DNA of 64,000 bases from contig CAVZKY010000069.1 of NCBI GenBank assembly GCA_963775825.1, positions 11,854 through 75,853 of the forward strand. The letters are read 5' to 3'. The notes beneath the pieces were generated by a model. The model was not told the origin of the DNA. It worked only from the letters and a program-made list of their open reading frames with translations, and ran no database searches. A program made the translations under genes and the position numbers. Below are positions 19,225 to 27,664 of the stretch, piece after piece. The DNA is from Bog-532 sp963775825. GTDB lineage: Bacteria; Actinomycetota; Actinomycetes; Streptosporangiales; Streptosporangiaceae. Numbering within the stretch: position 1 is the stretch's first letter; every line of letters begins with the position of its first letter.

Positions 19225-19491
19225 TCAGCTGGCGCCACCTTCGCCCTGCATAGCCGGGGCCGCCTCACCCTGCATAGCCGGGGCCGCCTCACCCTGCATG
19301 CCCGGGGCGGCCTCACCGACCATCCCGGCCAGCGAGTGAATGCTCTGGTTCTGCGTGCCGGGCTGACCGACGGCCACGAACGACGCGGAAGCCGCAGTGC
19401 CGCCCAGGGCGGCCGCAGTGCCGCCCAGAGCAGTGGCGAGGCCGAGGAAGCTCGCGGCGACCATGATGCGGGGACGGGTGATTTCAGGCAT
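19225..19491 (-). CDS. Small secreted peptide with PxMQ octapeptide repeats
   Basis: This 88-aa protein has a signal-peptide-like start (MPEITRPR, then ~27 hydrophobic/small residues ending ASA-SF near residue 35). A short linker leads to the C-terminal repeat GEAAPGMQ, GEAAPAMQ, GEAAPAMQ, GEGGAS, which has a period of eight. AAGGAC precedes the ATG by about 8 nt. It is the last gene of the ECF sigma cluster and shares the P-x-M-Q core and period with the repeat gene at 20784-21056. No modification enzyme or protease is adjacent. I do not recognise the family; the product could be a structural secreted peptide, a signal or a processed precursor. Confidence 0.65.
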   Translation of the reverse strand: MPEITRPRIMVAASFLGLATALGGTAAALGGTAASASFVAVGQPGTQNQSIHSLAGMVGEAAPGMQGEAAPAMQGEAAPAMQGEGGAS

Positions 19492-19564
19492 GACGGAGTC
19501 CTTTCCAGTTTTGGATTGCCCGAGCGGGCAGGTAAATCGGTGGTTGCCGAATGAGGCGCAGGTA

Positions 19565-19738
19565 CTAATCCGCTTTCTCCGCGGCGGACGGCGGCGGACG
19601 CGATATCGCGGCGATTTTGGCAGCCACGTCCAGGACGTCGTTCAGCGCTTTGAGGCCCCCCACCTTGGCGGCCATGAGAAATGCGTCAAGTTCGTCATCA
19701 TCGTGCCACGTCAGGTCGTCTCCCGTGGGCCAGCTCAT
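19565..19738 (-). CDS. 57-aa protein translationally coupled to the ECF sigma factor
   Basis: The ATG at 19738 overlaps the sigma-factor TGA as ATGA, the strongest sign that it is expressed. The product begins MSWPTGDDLTWHDDDELDAF and continues with an amphipathic, alanine/leucine-rich stretch (KALNDVLDVAAKIAAI) and a PPPSAAEKAD tail. The acidic N-terminus and helical remainder, coupled to a sigma gene, would suit a small sigma-binding regulator, but there is no zinc-binding HxxxCxxC motif or membrane segment. That role is inference only. Confidence 0.6.
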   Translation of the reverse strand: MSWPTGDDLTWHDDDELDAFLMAAKVGGLKALNDVLDVAAKIAAISRPPPSAAEKAD

Positions 19739-20328
19739 TGCGGAGCCCCGGAGATTCCAAGCTTTCTCTTGAGGTTTCTCCGGGCCTTGATGAGGTTCTG
19801 CCTGACCGCAGCCGGATCTACGTGCAGCGTCGCCGCGATCTCGGCCGAGCCGAATCCATCGATGTGCCAGGCCATCACCTCGCGCTGCCTCGGCGGCAGG
19901 CTGGCCAGTGCGGCCAGCACGGTACGCGCCTCGTCGCGCAGCTCCGTCGCCACGGCAGCAGACAGTGGTCCCTGGCCATCAGGCAGGATTTCCACGGGCG
20001 TTTCCGCCCTGTTCAGCTGGCGATAATAGATCCGGCTTGCGACCTGGCGCAGCCAGGCGCGCGGACACCGAATCGTGGGCCAGACGGGGAAAGCCTCCGT
20101 GAAGGCGGTCTGGGCCACGTCAGCCGCCTCGTGTCCGCTGGCCCCAAGACTCATCAGGAACCACACCAAGCCAGGGAACTCCTGGGTGTAACCACCCACG
20201 AAATCGACGGCACCCGCACACCCGGCCGATCCCGGGTTCTGCTCGCGAAGCGTCCCGGCTGGCGCTGCTTCCGCGCCTGGGTCAGCTGGAGTGACTCTGG
20301 AATTGGGCCTGACGAGCAGAGCCTCCAT
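19735..20328 (-). CDS. ECF-type RNA polymerase sigma factor
   Basis: This 197-aa protein has a ~40-residue non-conserved N-terminus, a degenerate sigma region 2 (ADVAQTAFTEAFPVWPTIRCPRAW in two adjoining stretches, then LRQVASRIYY) and a clear region 4: LASLPPRQREVMAWHIDGF then SAEIAATLHVDPAAVRQNL and KARRNLKRKLG. Members direct RNA polymerase to alternative promoters in stress or development. It heads a three-gene unit with the 57-aa ORF and the secreted repeat peptide and has no classical anti-sigma neighbour. Confidence 0.85.
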   Translation of the reverse strand: MEALLVRPNSRVTPADPGAEAAPAGTLREQNPGSAGCAGAVDFVGGYTQEFPGLVWFLMSLGASGHEAADVAQTAFTEAFPVWPTIRCPRAWLRQVASRIYYRQLNRAETPVEILPDGQGPLSAAVATELRDEARTVLAALASLPPRQREVMAWHIDGFGSAEIAATLHVDPAAVRQNLIKARRNLKRKLGISGAPQ

Positions 20329-20682
20329 ACCGATTCCTCCATCTCACGCGCTTACCGGCAAAGCCGGATTGCGCTAGGCGATTCTGTAAACAAGGTGCCG
20401 ACTCGTGGATCAAACGTGACCTCGAAACAGAAAAAAGGCTGCGCACCAGCACATTTTCGGCTGAAATCATCGCTTGGCCAGCCGGGCCGCCAGATTGCAC
20501 TGCCGTATTTGCCGACGTCGGTCAGCCGGCCAGAAACGCCGGACCGGAGCAGCCGGGCGCGGGGGGAGGATGGCCGGGCCGGTGGCCCAGCCCGTCCAGC
20601 CCGTCGGCGAGGTCTGGGCGGTGAGCGCAGAGGTTGGATCGCGTCAGCACACCTGGAGACGAAGTATTGAGCCGGGCAGCAG
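20329..20682. other. Intergenic region upstream of the ECF sigma gene
   Basis: No convincing gene is present. The 20345-20455 part is less GC-rich than its surroundings and probably holds the sigma-gene promoter; a small CCGGC-AAA-GCCGG hairpin sits at 20355-20367, about 27 nt before the start codon. Confidence 0.5.
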
Positions 20683-20718
20683 TGTGGGCAGGGCAGCACG
20701 ACGCCTGCCCTGCCCACA
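20683..20718 (-). terminator. Strong hairpin terminator after the AfsS-like gene
   Basis: A perfect 14-bp stem (TGTGGGCAGGGCAG / CTGCCCTGCCCACA) with an 8-nt loop lies 66 nt past the TAA at 20784. It separates the AfsR/AfsS-like genes from the ECF sigma cluster, so the latter needs its own promoter. Confidence 0.7.
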
Positions 20719-20783
20719 ACGATTACCTAACGGGTGCGGCCCATGGGTACTTCGCTCACGCAGCCGCGCGGTAGAGCGCGAGA

Positions 20784-21056
20784 TTACCCTTGCTGATCAT
20801 CTTGCTGCATAGCGGGACGTGCGTCCTGCTGCATGGCCGGCCCGCCGTCCTGCTACATAGCGGGATCCGTGTCCTGCTGCATGCCCGGCCCGCCGTCCTG
20901 CTGCATGGCCGGATCCGTGTCCTGCTGCATGCCCGGCCCGCCGTCCTGCTGCATGGCCGGATCCGTGTCCTGCTGCATGCCCGGCCCGCCGTCCTGCTGC
21001 ATGGCCGGATCCGTGTCCTGCTGCATAGCCGGCCTCGACTCGTCGCGATTTTCCAT
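20784..21056 (-). CDS. AfsS-positioned octapeptide-repeat protein, interrupted by an in-frame amber codon
   Basis: The ATG at 21056 is preceded by GGAAGGAAGG. The product begins MENRDES and then repeats an eight-residue unit of the form xPxMQQDx: seven full units up to an amber TAG at 20855-20853, which falls exactly on a Q position (CAG to TAG). Past it the same frame continues through the interrupted unit, two more units and DQQG to a TAA at 20784. As read, translation stops after 67 residues. No signal peptide or membrane segment is present. It lies directly downstream of and co-oriented with an AfsR-like regulator, the same arrangement as afsR-afsS in Streptomyces, where AfsS is a very small pleiotropic activator. 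The AfsS analogy rests on position and size. Confidence 0.65.
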
Positions 21057-21189
21057 GATCGTCGCCCTTCCTTCCTGAGCCCCGTGTGCCAGGACGAACG
21101 AAAAGTCCCCTAACGAGGCAAAGGGTACAGGCGTGTTAGGCCGATCAGTTGATAATCCGGACACGCACGAGGTAACCGGACGGTAATAG

Positions 21190-21226
21190 TTTCCTAACTT
21201 AACTTCTCCAAATACTTAAGTTCAAA
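21190..21226 (-). promoter_or_regulatory. Putative AfsR-type direct repeats and promoter upstream of the repeat-peptide gene
   Basis: In an AT-rich island, the minus strand shows GAACTTAAGT and GAAGTTAAGT, 17 nt apart (9 of 10 identical). They overlap a possible -35 TTGGAG, which lies 17 nt before TATTAC. The same bases also form an inverted repeat, AACTTAA (21196-21202) and TTAAGTT (21216-21222). SARP regulators bind direct repeats at -35, so this is a plausible target of the adjacent regulator. Confidence 0.5.
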
Positions 21227-21265
21227 AAGAAACGTATACAAAATTGCTCACGCTCCGCGAATGGC

Positions 21266-24200
21266 TCACGCGGTCGGGACACTCAGGGACATCAACTCCA
21301 CCCGGATTTCCGTCATCCACGCCTCGTCGCCCAGGTCCTCGAATATCGCCTGGGCATTGCCCCAGCATCGCCGGACGTCCTCAATCTTGCCGATACGGCG
21401 GTAGGCGCGGCCCAGGAACAGCAGCGTCACGGCCTGGCCGTGACGCTCACCAGCAGCCTGCCGCACGGCCAGCGCACTCTGGAAGTCACTGACCGCTTCA
21501 TCCGAGCGGCCCAAGTCCAGGTAGGCACGGCCGAGATTGTGCGCCGCGTAACCCTCTCCGCGCAGGGTGCTGATGTCGACGAAGATGCTGCGAGCTTGAA
21601 TGAGGTCATCGATAGCATCCTCAGGCAGGCCCAGCTCGAGGTAAGCCTCGCCCAGGTTGTTTAGGGCGACGCCTTGGCCGTAGCGGTGCCCGACTTCGAT
21701 TTGCAGGCTGAGGACGCGCCTGAGCGGATCCAGTGCGTCCTCGGCCCGCCCGAGCTCGATATAGGCGTCGGCCAGATTGTTGGCCACCTGCGCCTCGCCG
21801 CGCCGGTCACCCAGGTCGCGGCGAATGGCCAGCGCCTGGTCAAAGTAATTGATCGCCTCATCCATGCGCTGCTGGATGCAGACCATCCCGAGATTGTTCA
21901 GCACCCAGGCTTCGGCCTGCCGGTCACCGGCCTGCCGCGCGCTGCTCAGCGCGAGGAGATGAGAAGCCAGCCATTCCGTTCGGTAACTAAGCGTGTTAAA
22001 GCACCCGAGTACGGCCACTGGCAGTTTCCAGGCCATGTCATGCAGCCCTTCACTCGAGGCCTGCCGGGTGGCGGCGACGATGTTCGCCCGCTCCTGACTG
22101 CACCAGTCCAGTGCACCGCGGATATCCCTAAAGGCCAGCGGCGTACAGCCGGGCGGCAGTGGTTCGAGTGGCACACTGTCCCGCTGGGGGGCAACGACAG
22201 CGTTTGCGGCGCTGGCGGTATGCAGGTACCAGGCCACGATCCTCTGCGTGGCCTCGTGCCTGACCCCCGGCGATTCCTCGGCCAAGGCTCTCTCGGCCGC
22301 GTACACCCGCAGCAGATCGTGGAATTGGTAACAGTCCGGCGCAGTGGACTCCAGCAGATGGGCGTCGACGAGGAACTCGAGCGCGTCAGCGACCTTGGCC
22401 TCATCCTCGCCCAGCAGCGCAGCGGCGGCGCTGAGGCCAATCGATGGTCCCTGCCACAGACCCAGCATGCGAAACAACCTGGCCGGGTCGATGCCGCCAG
22501 GGGGCGCCGCCGGCAGGCTGGCGAAGCTGACCTCGAAGCTCGCCCGGACGGCGAGATCGCCAACCTTCAGCTCATCGAGACGGCGGTGCTCATCGCAGAG
22601 CCGGTCGGCCAGAGAGCGGATGGTCCATGTGCTGCGGGACGCCAGCCTGGCGGCGGAGATGCGGATGGCGAGCGGAAGCCCGGCACAGGCGAGGAGCAGC
22701 TCAGCCGTGGCGTCCGGCTCGGCCGCCGTACGCGCAGCTCCCACGATGCGGCTGAACAGCGTGAGCGCCTCGTGATCGTCGAGCACGTCCAGATGGACGA
22801 GGCCACCACCGACCAGGTCCGGCAGGCGGTTCCGGCTGGTGACGATGACGGCGCTGGTTCCACTGCCGGGCAGCAGCGGCCGGACCTGCGCCGCGTCCCG
22901 CGCGTTGTCGAGCACGACCAGCATCCGCTGTCCGTTCAGCCGGGTCCGGTACAGGGCGGCGCGCTGCTCCTCTCCCACCGGGATCTGCGCACCCTGTACC
23001 CCGAGGTCCCGGAGGAACCGGGCCAGCACCTCAGCCGTGCTCAGCGGCCGGGAACTGGCGCCCAGGAGATCCACGTAGAGCTGCCCGTCAGGGTACGCAG
23101 ATCGGATCCGGTGCGCGGCATGGATCGTCAGGGTCGTCTTACCGAGGCCACCCGCACCGGCCACGAGGGCAACGGGAACCGCCGCCGGATTCTCATCCGG
23201 GGACAACAGGCTGCACAACTGCTCGACATGCAGCTCACGCCCGGTGAAGTCCCTGATGTCAGAAGGAAGCTGCATTGGCCCCGGACCGGCCAGCGACGAG
23301 ACGGGCGCAATGTCAGCAGTGCCGATGCCCGTATCGATCGCGCCGAGCGCGATGACGCCGGGTGAGGGCAGGCCAGCGGGCGCTTCCGGCGGACCTGCCG
23401 CGTCGCGGGCGGTCCCGCCCCCGGCTGCATCTTTCGCTCCCGCCGTGGGCGTGGCCCCCGCGGAAGGAAATGCCCCCGCCGGAGTCGTCTGTGCTGGCGA
23501 CTGGGCCTCGTCGACGTTGATGACGGGCGCCTCGGCCGGAGCGCCGACGCCGGCCTGCTGCTTTCGCCCGTTCCGCTTCGCGGGTGCCGTCCGCCGGCCA
23601 CGTGCCGGTCTCCGCTTTTCCTCCCCGGCCGGGGGAGCGGGCCCGACCCCGCTGGACAGCAAACGCTGGAATACCTGCTGCATCTCCGGCCCGGGGTCCA
23701 CGCCGAGCTGGTCAGCGATGACGGTACGCGCCTGCGCATAAGCGCCGAGCGCCTCGGCGTGCCGCCCAGCCCCGTCCAGGGCACGGATGAGCAGCAGCCA
23801 CAGCTTTTCCTTAAGTGGCTGATCGGTGAGCAGCCTGCGCAGATCGGGGATGGCTAGGCTGCCGCGATGGCAGGTGATGTCCGCCTCGATGCGGAGCTCC
23901 AGCGCGGCAAGAGACAGCTCATTCAGCCGTTCGGCTTCGGCATCGACGTACGGCGACGGCGGAACATCGGCCAGCGCCTGGCCGCGCCACAGGAGGAGCG
24001 AGTCCGCCAGCAGCTGGGCGGCCCGCTCCGGATCGTCGGCCGCAAGCGCTTCCCGGCCCCGGCTCATCAAGGTCGTGAACAGCTGCGCATCCAGGTCGTC
24101 CGCACCGAGCAGCAATTGGTACCCCGGAGAGCGGGTCCTCAGAACCCGCCCATCACCATCCCCGATGAGCCGGCGCAGCCTGAGAACGTAGATGCTGACC

Positions 24201-24382
24201 AGATTGGTGGCACGGGCCGGGGGGGCATTGCCCCATAGTTCGTCGATGAGGGTGTCGGTGGAAACGATCTGCCCGGCGCTGAGCAGGAGGCGGGCGAGGA
24301 CCGCACGCCACTTGGCCGCCCCGATCGGGGCCCAGCCGCCTGGGGTCTGAACCTCGAGCGGTCCGAGTATGCGGAACCGCAT
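21266..24382 (-). CDS. AfsR-like SARP-family transcriptional regulator with NB-ARC and TPR domains
   Basis: This 1038-aa regulator has an N-terminal winged-helix DNA-binding domain (MRFRILGPLEVQTPGGW to about residue 95), a bacterial transcriptional activation domain (about 96-245), a ~120-residue Ala/Pro linker, a nucleotide-binding domain with P-loop VAGAGGLGKTTLTIHA near residue 410 and Walker-B-like MLVVLDNARDA, and C-terminal TPR repeats (about 790-1010) with the recurring NNLGxAYxxLG pattern. This is the architecture and length of Streptomyces AfsR, which integrates kinase signals and activates the neighbouring afsS. The start is ATG 24382 with only a weak ribosome site. It lies in an island between prs and rplY. 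Confidence 0.88.
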   Translation of the reverse strand: MRFRILGPLEVQTPGGWAPIGAAKWRAVLARLLLSAGQIVSTDTLIDELWGNAPPARATNLVSIYVLRLRRLIGDGDGRVLRTRSPGYQLLLGADDLDAQLFTTLMSRGREALAADDPERAAQLLADSLLLWRGQALADVPPSPYVDAEAERLNELSLAALELRIEADITCHRGSLAIPDLRRLLTDQPLKEKLWLLLIRALDGAGRHAEALGAYAQARTVIADQLGVDPGPEMQQVFQRLLSSGVGPAPPAGEEKRRPARGRRTAPAKRNGRKQQAGVGAPAEAPVINVDEAQSPAQTTPAGAFPSAGATPTAGAKDAAGGGTARDAAGPPEAPAGLPSPGVIALGAIDTGIGTADIAPVSSLAGPGPMQLPSDIRDFTGRELHVEQLCSLLSPDENPAAVPVALVAGAGGLGKTTLTIHAAHRIRSAYPDGQLYVDLLGASSRPLSTAEVLARFLRDLGVQGAQIPVGEEQRAALYRTRLNGQRMLVVLDNARDAAQVRPLLPGSGTSAVIVTSRNRLPDLVGGGLVHLDVLDDHEALTLFSRIVGAARTAAEPDATAELLLACAGLPLAIRISAARLASRSTWTIRSLADRLCDEHRRLDELKVGDLAVRASFEVSFASLPAAPPGGIDPARLFRMLGLWQGPSIGLSAAAALLGEDEAKVADALEFLVDAHLLESTAPDCYQFHDLLRVYAAERALAEESPGVRHEATQRIVAWYLHTASAANAVVAPQRDSVPLEPLPPGCTPLAFRDIRGALDWCSQERANIVAATRQASSEGLHDMAWKLPVAVLGCFNTLSYRTEWLASHLLALSSARQAGDRQAEAWVLNNLGMVCIQQRMDEAINYFDQALAIRRDLGDRRGEAQVANNLADAYIELGRAEDALDPLRRVLSLQIEVGHRYGQGVALNNLGEAYLELGLPEDAIDDLIQARSIFVDISTLRGEGYAAHNLGRAYLDLGRSDEAVSDFQSALAVRQAAGERHGQAVTLLFLGRAYRRIGKIEDVRRCWGNAQAIFEDLGDEAWMTEIRVELMSLSVPTA

Positions 24383-25217
24383 AATTCTGATCCGCCCGGG
24401 TTCACGATCTCATCTGCCTCCGGGGCTCAGGAACGCCTGCCGCCCGGCACCGCGTAAGCCGCCACGCCCGTCAGCTCCTCGGATCCAAATCGCATCCCGA
24501 GCCGGACAATATAGCCCACTTAATCACGGATCAATCGGTACGTAAATCAGCGCGGCGACCATGAGCGGCATCGGCGGTCCACCCCCGTCGCCGGCCGACC
24601 GCAGCACCCGGCGGATACCGCAACCAACACCGTTAGGGACGTAATCGCCACTCAACTCACATGCAATACCTAACTGGCACGATGATAACCAATCCCCGCC
24701 ATGAGGGGCCGGAGCAGGACAACCGGCCCGAGGGCGGGCCCGGCCCGGTCACCGAGAACCGCTACAGGGGCGCGGTTCGCGGTGGCCGGGTCACCGGACA
24801 AGGCAGAACAGCACAGGACAGGGGCACCCTCCGGCGTCTTCGCCCGGCCTCCAGGCCGGCGGGACCACAGCGGGAAGCGCCCTCTGGAACGTCCCTTGGG
24901 GCCTCTCACAAGGGACGCCTGCCCGCTCGCGTCAGACGGGGTACCGCGCGAGTGGGCCGCGCAACGCAAGGGCTGGTGGCATCGCCCGAAACGGCGGCCG
25001 CCAGGCGGATGAGGTGCGGCCAGTGCGACCGCAGCGCAGGTGGGGCGGGGGGCGGCACAGCCATTGTGCCGGGTGTGAAGGCTGCACCGTAGCGGCCGAA
25101 CGGCACCGGCCGTTACGGTGCAGCCGCAGGATGGGGGCTGAGGCGTGACCGTCGTCCGTGCGGCGTCACCGGGCAGCCGACGGTCAGCCTTCGGGCGGGC
25201 CTACGGCGGGACTAGCC
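24383..25217. other. Long intergenic region between the AfsR-like gene and prs
   Basis: About 835 bp without a supportable gene; open frames on both strands have no ribosome sites or family features and arginine/glycine-rich translations. The 24500-24700 part is less GC-rich (TAATCACGGATCAATCGG and similar) and probably holds the promoter of the AfsR-like gene. A hairpin at 25080-25125 lies downstream of prs. Confidence 0.55.
25080..25125 (-). terminator. Hairpin terminator downstream of prs
   Basis: The arms GGCTGCACCGTAGCGGCCG and CGGCCGTTACGGTGCAGCC pair over 19 positions with one G-U, around an 8-nt loop. It lies 92 nt past the prs stop and insulates the glmU-prs unit from the regulatory island. 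Confidence 0.65.
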
Positions 25218-26195
25218 TCAGCTCTGGCCGTCGAACAGGCTGGTTACTGAGCCGTCGCTGAACACCTCGTTGATCGCGCGGGCGATCAGCGGCGCGATCG
25301 ACAGCACGGTGAGCTTGTCGAACTGCCGTTCCGGCGGAACGGGCAGCGTATTGGTGATCACGACCTCGCTGATCTGGGAGTTCTTCAGCGTGTCGACGGC
25401 GGGACCGGACAGCACACCGTGCGTGGCCATCACGATGACCTTGGCGGCACCCTGCTCGAACAGCGCTTCGGCCGCCTTCGTGATCGTCGCGCCGGTGTCG
25501 ATCATGTCGTCCACCAGAATGCAGGTGCGGCCCGCGACCTGGCCGACCACCTCGAACATCCTGACCTGGTTGGCCACGTCCGGGTCCCGGCGCTTGTGGA
25601 TAATCGCCAGCGGGCAGCCGAGCCGGTCCGTCCAGCGCTCACACATCCGCACCCGCCCGGCGTCCGGCGCCACCACGGTGGCCTGGCTCAGGTCCAGCTT
25701 GTCCTCGATGTAGTCGGCGAGGATCGGCAGTGCGAACAGATGGTCGACCGGCCCGTCGAAGAATCCCTGGATCTGCGCCGTGTGCAGGTCGACCGCCATC
25801 AGCCGGTGCGCACCGGCCGTGGCGAACAGGTCCGCCATCAGCCGGGCCGAGATCGGCTCCCGGCCGCGGCTCTTCTTGTCCTGGCGGGCGTAGCCGAAGA
25901 ACGGGGCCACCACCGTGATCCGCTTGGCCGACGCACGTTTGAGCGCGTCGACCATGATCAGGTGCTCCATGATCCACTCATTGATCGGCGCCGTGTGGCT
26001 CTGCAGGACGAAGACGTCACAGCCACGCACGGAGTCGAGGAAACGGACGAATATCTCGCCGTTGGCGAAGTCGAAGAGCTTCGACGGGGTGGGCTCGATG
26101 CCGAGGCAGGAGGCTACCTCCTCGGCCAGCTCAGGAAATGCCCGGCCGGAAACGAGTATCATCTTCTTCTCGCTGGTGGCCATGATGCCGCTCAC
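25218..26195 (-). CDS. prs: Ribose-phosphate pyrophosphokinase
   Basis: This enzyme makes PRPP from ribose-5-phosphate and ATP for nucleotide, His and Trp synthesis (325 aa). AVDLHTAQIQGFF near residue 135, the R5P-binding DDMIDTGATITKAAEAL and the flexible loop GYARQDKKSRGREPISARL are intact. The GTG at 26195 overlaps the glmU stop (GTGA), although ATG 26183 would remove four non-conserved residues. The glmU-prs order is standard, but rplY is not adjacent. Confidence 0.96.
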   Translation of the reverse strand: MSGIMATSEKKMILVSGRAFPELAEEVASCLGIEPTPSKLFDFANGEIFVRFLDSVRGCDVFVLQSHTAPINEWIMEHLIMVDALKRASAKRITVVAPFFGYARQDKKSRGREPISARLMADLFATAGAHRLMAVDLHTAQIQGFFDGPVDHLFALPILADYIEDKLDLSQATVVAPDAGRVRMCERWTDRLGCPLAIIHKRRDPDVANQVRMFEVVGQVAGRTCILVDDMIDTGATITKAAEALFEQGAAKVIVMATHGVLSGPAVDTLKNSQISEVVITNTLPVPPERQFDKLTVLSIAPLIARAINEVFSDGSVTSLFDGQS

Positions 26196-27664
26196 TGGGT
26201 CACTCCCTCACTGGGTCCTTCTTTTCCTTGAGCAGCCTCCGCGTCGTGAGCCCTCTCGGCGGCCGTGGCCGAGGGCGTGCCCGGCCGGCGCCGCCGCACC
26301 CAGCCGGGCACGGTGTGCTGGCTGGCTCGCCCGATGGCCAGCGCGCCCGGCGGAACGTTCTCGGTGATGACGGAGCCTGCCGCGGTGTAGGCACCGTCGC
26401 CGACGTCGACCGGGGCGACCAGCATGGTGTCGCTTCCGATCCGGACGTGATCGCCCACGGTGGTGTGGTGCTTGGCCACCCCGTCGTAGTTCGCGAAGAC
26501 GGTGGCTGCCCCGATGTTGGAGCCGGCGCCGATATCGGCGTCGCCCACGTAGCTGAGGTGCGGCACCTTGCTGTCCTCGCCGACGACCGCGTTCTTCATC
26601 TCGACGTAGCTGCCCGCCCGGGTGCCGGGCCCCAGTCTGGTCCCAGGGCGCAGGTAGGTGAAGGGACCGACGCTGGCCCGGGCCCCGATCTCGGCCGAGT
26701 CACAGACGGCGTTGATCACCGTTGCGCCGGGACCGACCACAGTGTCGCGCAGTACGCAGCCCGGCCCGACCCGCGCCCCGGCGGCGATCGCGGTACGCCC
26801 CTCCAGCTGGGTGGACGGCCCGACCTCGGCGTCCGGCTCGACGGTCACGCCAACGTCAAGCCAGGTGGTGGCGGGATCCACGATCGTCACCCCGGCCCGC
26901 ATCCAGTACTCGAGCAGCCGGTCGTTGTACAGTCGCCGGGCCACGGCCAGCTGCACCCGGTCGTTCACGCCCTGAATCTCCGAAGGGTCCGCGGCCAGCA
27001 GCGTGCCGACCCGGTGGCCGTCACCCCGCAGGATCGCCACCACGTCGGTGAGGTACTCCTGACCCAGGACGTTCCCCGCGGCAATGCGCTTGATCGCGTC
27101 AGCCAGCAGCGCACCGTTGAAGGCGTAACAGCCGGAGTTGATCTCGAGGATCAGCCGCTGCCCGGCGGTAGCGTCCGTCTCCTCAACGATCTCGCTGATC
27201 GCACCGGAGGCATCGCGGACGATGCGACCGTACCCGCCGGGGTCATCGACCTCCGCGGTCAGCACGGTCACCATGTTGCGCGCGCGCTCATGCTCGCGGG
27301 CCAGCTCGTCCAGGGTGCTGCCCCGAAGCAGCGGCATGTCGCCGTAGGTGACGATGACCTGGCCCTCGATGAGGCCGATGGCCTCGATCACGGTCCGCAC
27401 GGCATGACCCGTGCCGCCCTGCTGGTCCTGGACCACGACTTCCGCCTCCGGCGCCTCGGCGGCGATGTGCGCGGTTACCTCGTCCCGGCGGTGGCCGACC
27501 ACGACCACCAGCCGCTGCGGGCTGAGTTCGCGCGTGGCGGCCAGCGCGTGGCCCAGCATGCTGCGGCCGCACAGCGGATGCAGCACCTTGGGGACCGCGG
27601 ACTTCATGCGCGTACCCTCACCCGCGGCGAGGATGACGACGGCGGCTGGGCGGCTGGGGCTCAC
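26192..27664 (-). CDS. glmU: Bifunctional N-acetylglucosamine-1-phosphate uridyltransferase/glucosamine-1-phosphate acetyltransferase
   Basis: This 490-aa enzyme makes UDP-GlcNAc for peptidoglycan and mycothiol. The uridyltransferase domain begins with ILAAGEGTRMKSAVPKVLHP; the linker arm leads to a left-handed beta-helix (hexapeptide repeats such as GPGCVLRDTVVGPGATV) with acetyltransferase residues near SYVEMKNAVVGEDSKVPHLS. A ~30-residue charged tail is present. Start is GTG 27664. Confidence 0.97.
   Translation of the reverse strand: MSPSRPAAVVILAAGEGTRMKSAVPKVLHPLCGRSMLGHALAATRELSPQRLVVVVGHRRDEVTAHIAAEAPEAEVVVQDQQGGTGHAVRTVIEAIGLIEGQVIVTYGDMPLLRGSTLDELAREHERARNMVTVLTAEVDDPGGYGRIVRDASGAISEIVEETDATAGQRLILEINSGCYAFNGALLADAIKRIAAGNVLGQEYLTDVVAILRGDGHRVGTLLAADPSEIQGVNDRVQLAVARRLYNDRLLEYWMRAGVTIVDPATTWLDVGVTVEPDAEVGPSTQLEGRTAIAAGARVGPGCVLRDTVVGPGATVINAVCDSAEIGARASVGPFTYLRPGTRLGPGTRAGSYVEMKNAVVGEDSKVPHLSYVGDADIGAGSNIGAATVFANYDGVAKHHTTVGDHVRIGSDTMLVAPVDVGDGAYTAAGSVITENVPPGALAIGRASQHTVPGWVRRRRPGTPSATAAERAHDAEAAQGKEGPSEGVTQ

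Noticed and set aside
20790..21113. Plus-strand repeat ORF reading LLHARPAV units
   Set aside because: It is the reverse strand of the PxMQQD repeats, which have the ribosome site and better codon use on the minus strand.
21674..23365. 563-codon plus-strand frame opposite the AfsR-like gene
   Set aside because: Pure antisense of a well-supported regulator.
24661..25092. 143-codon ORF between the AfsR-like gene and prs
   Set aside because: No ribosome site, Arg/Gly-rich translation, and an equally long frame on the other strand.
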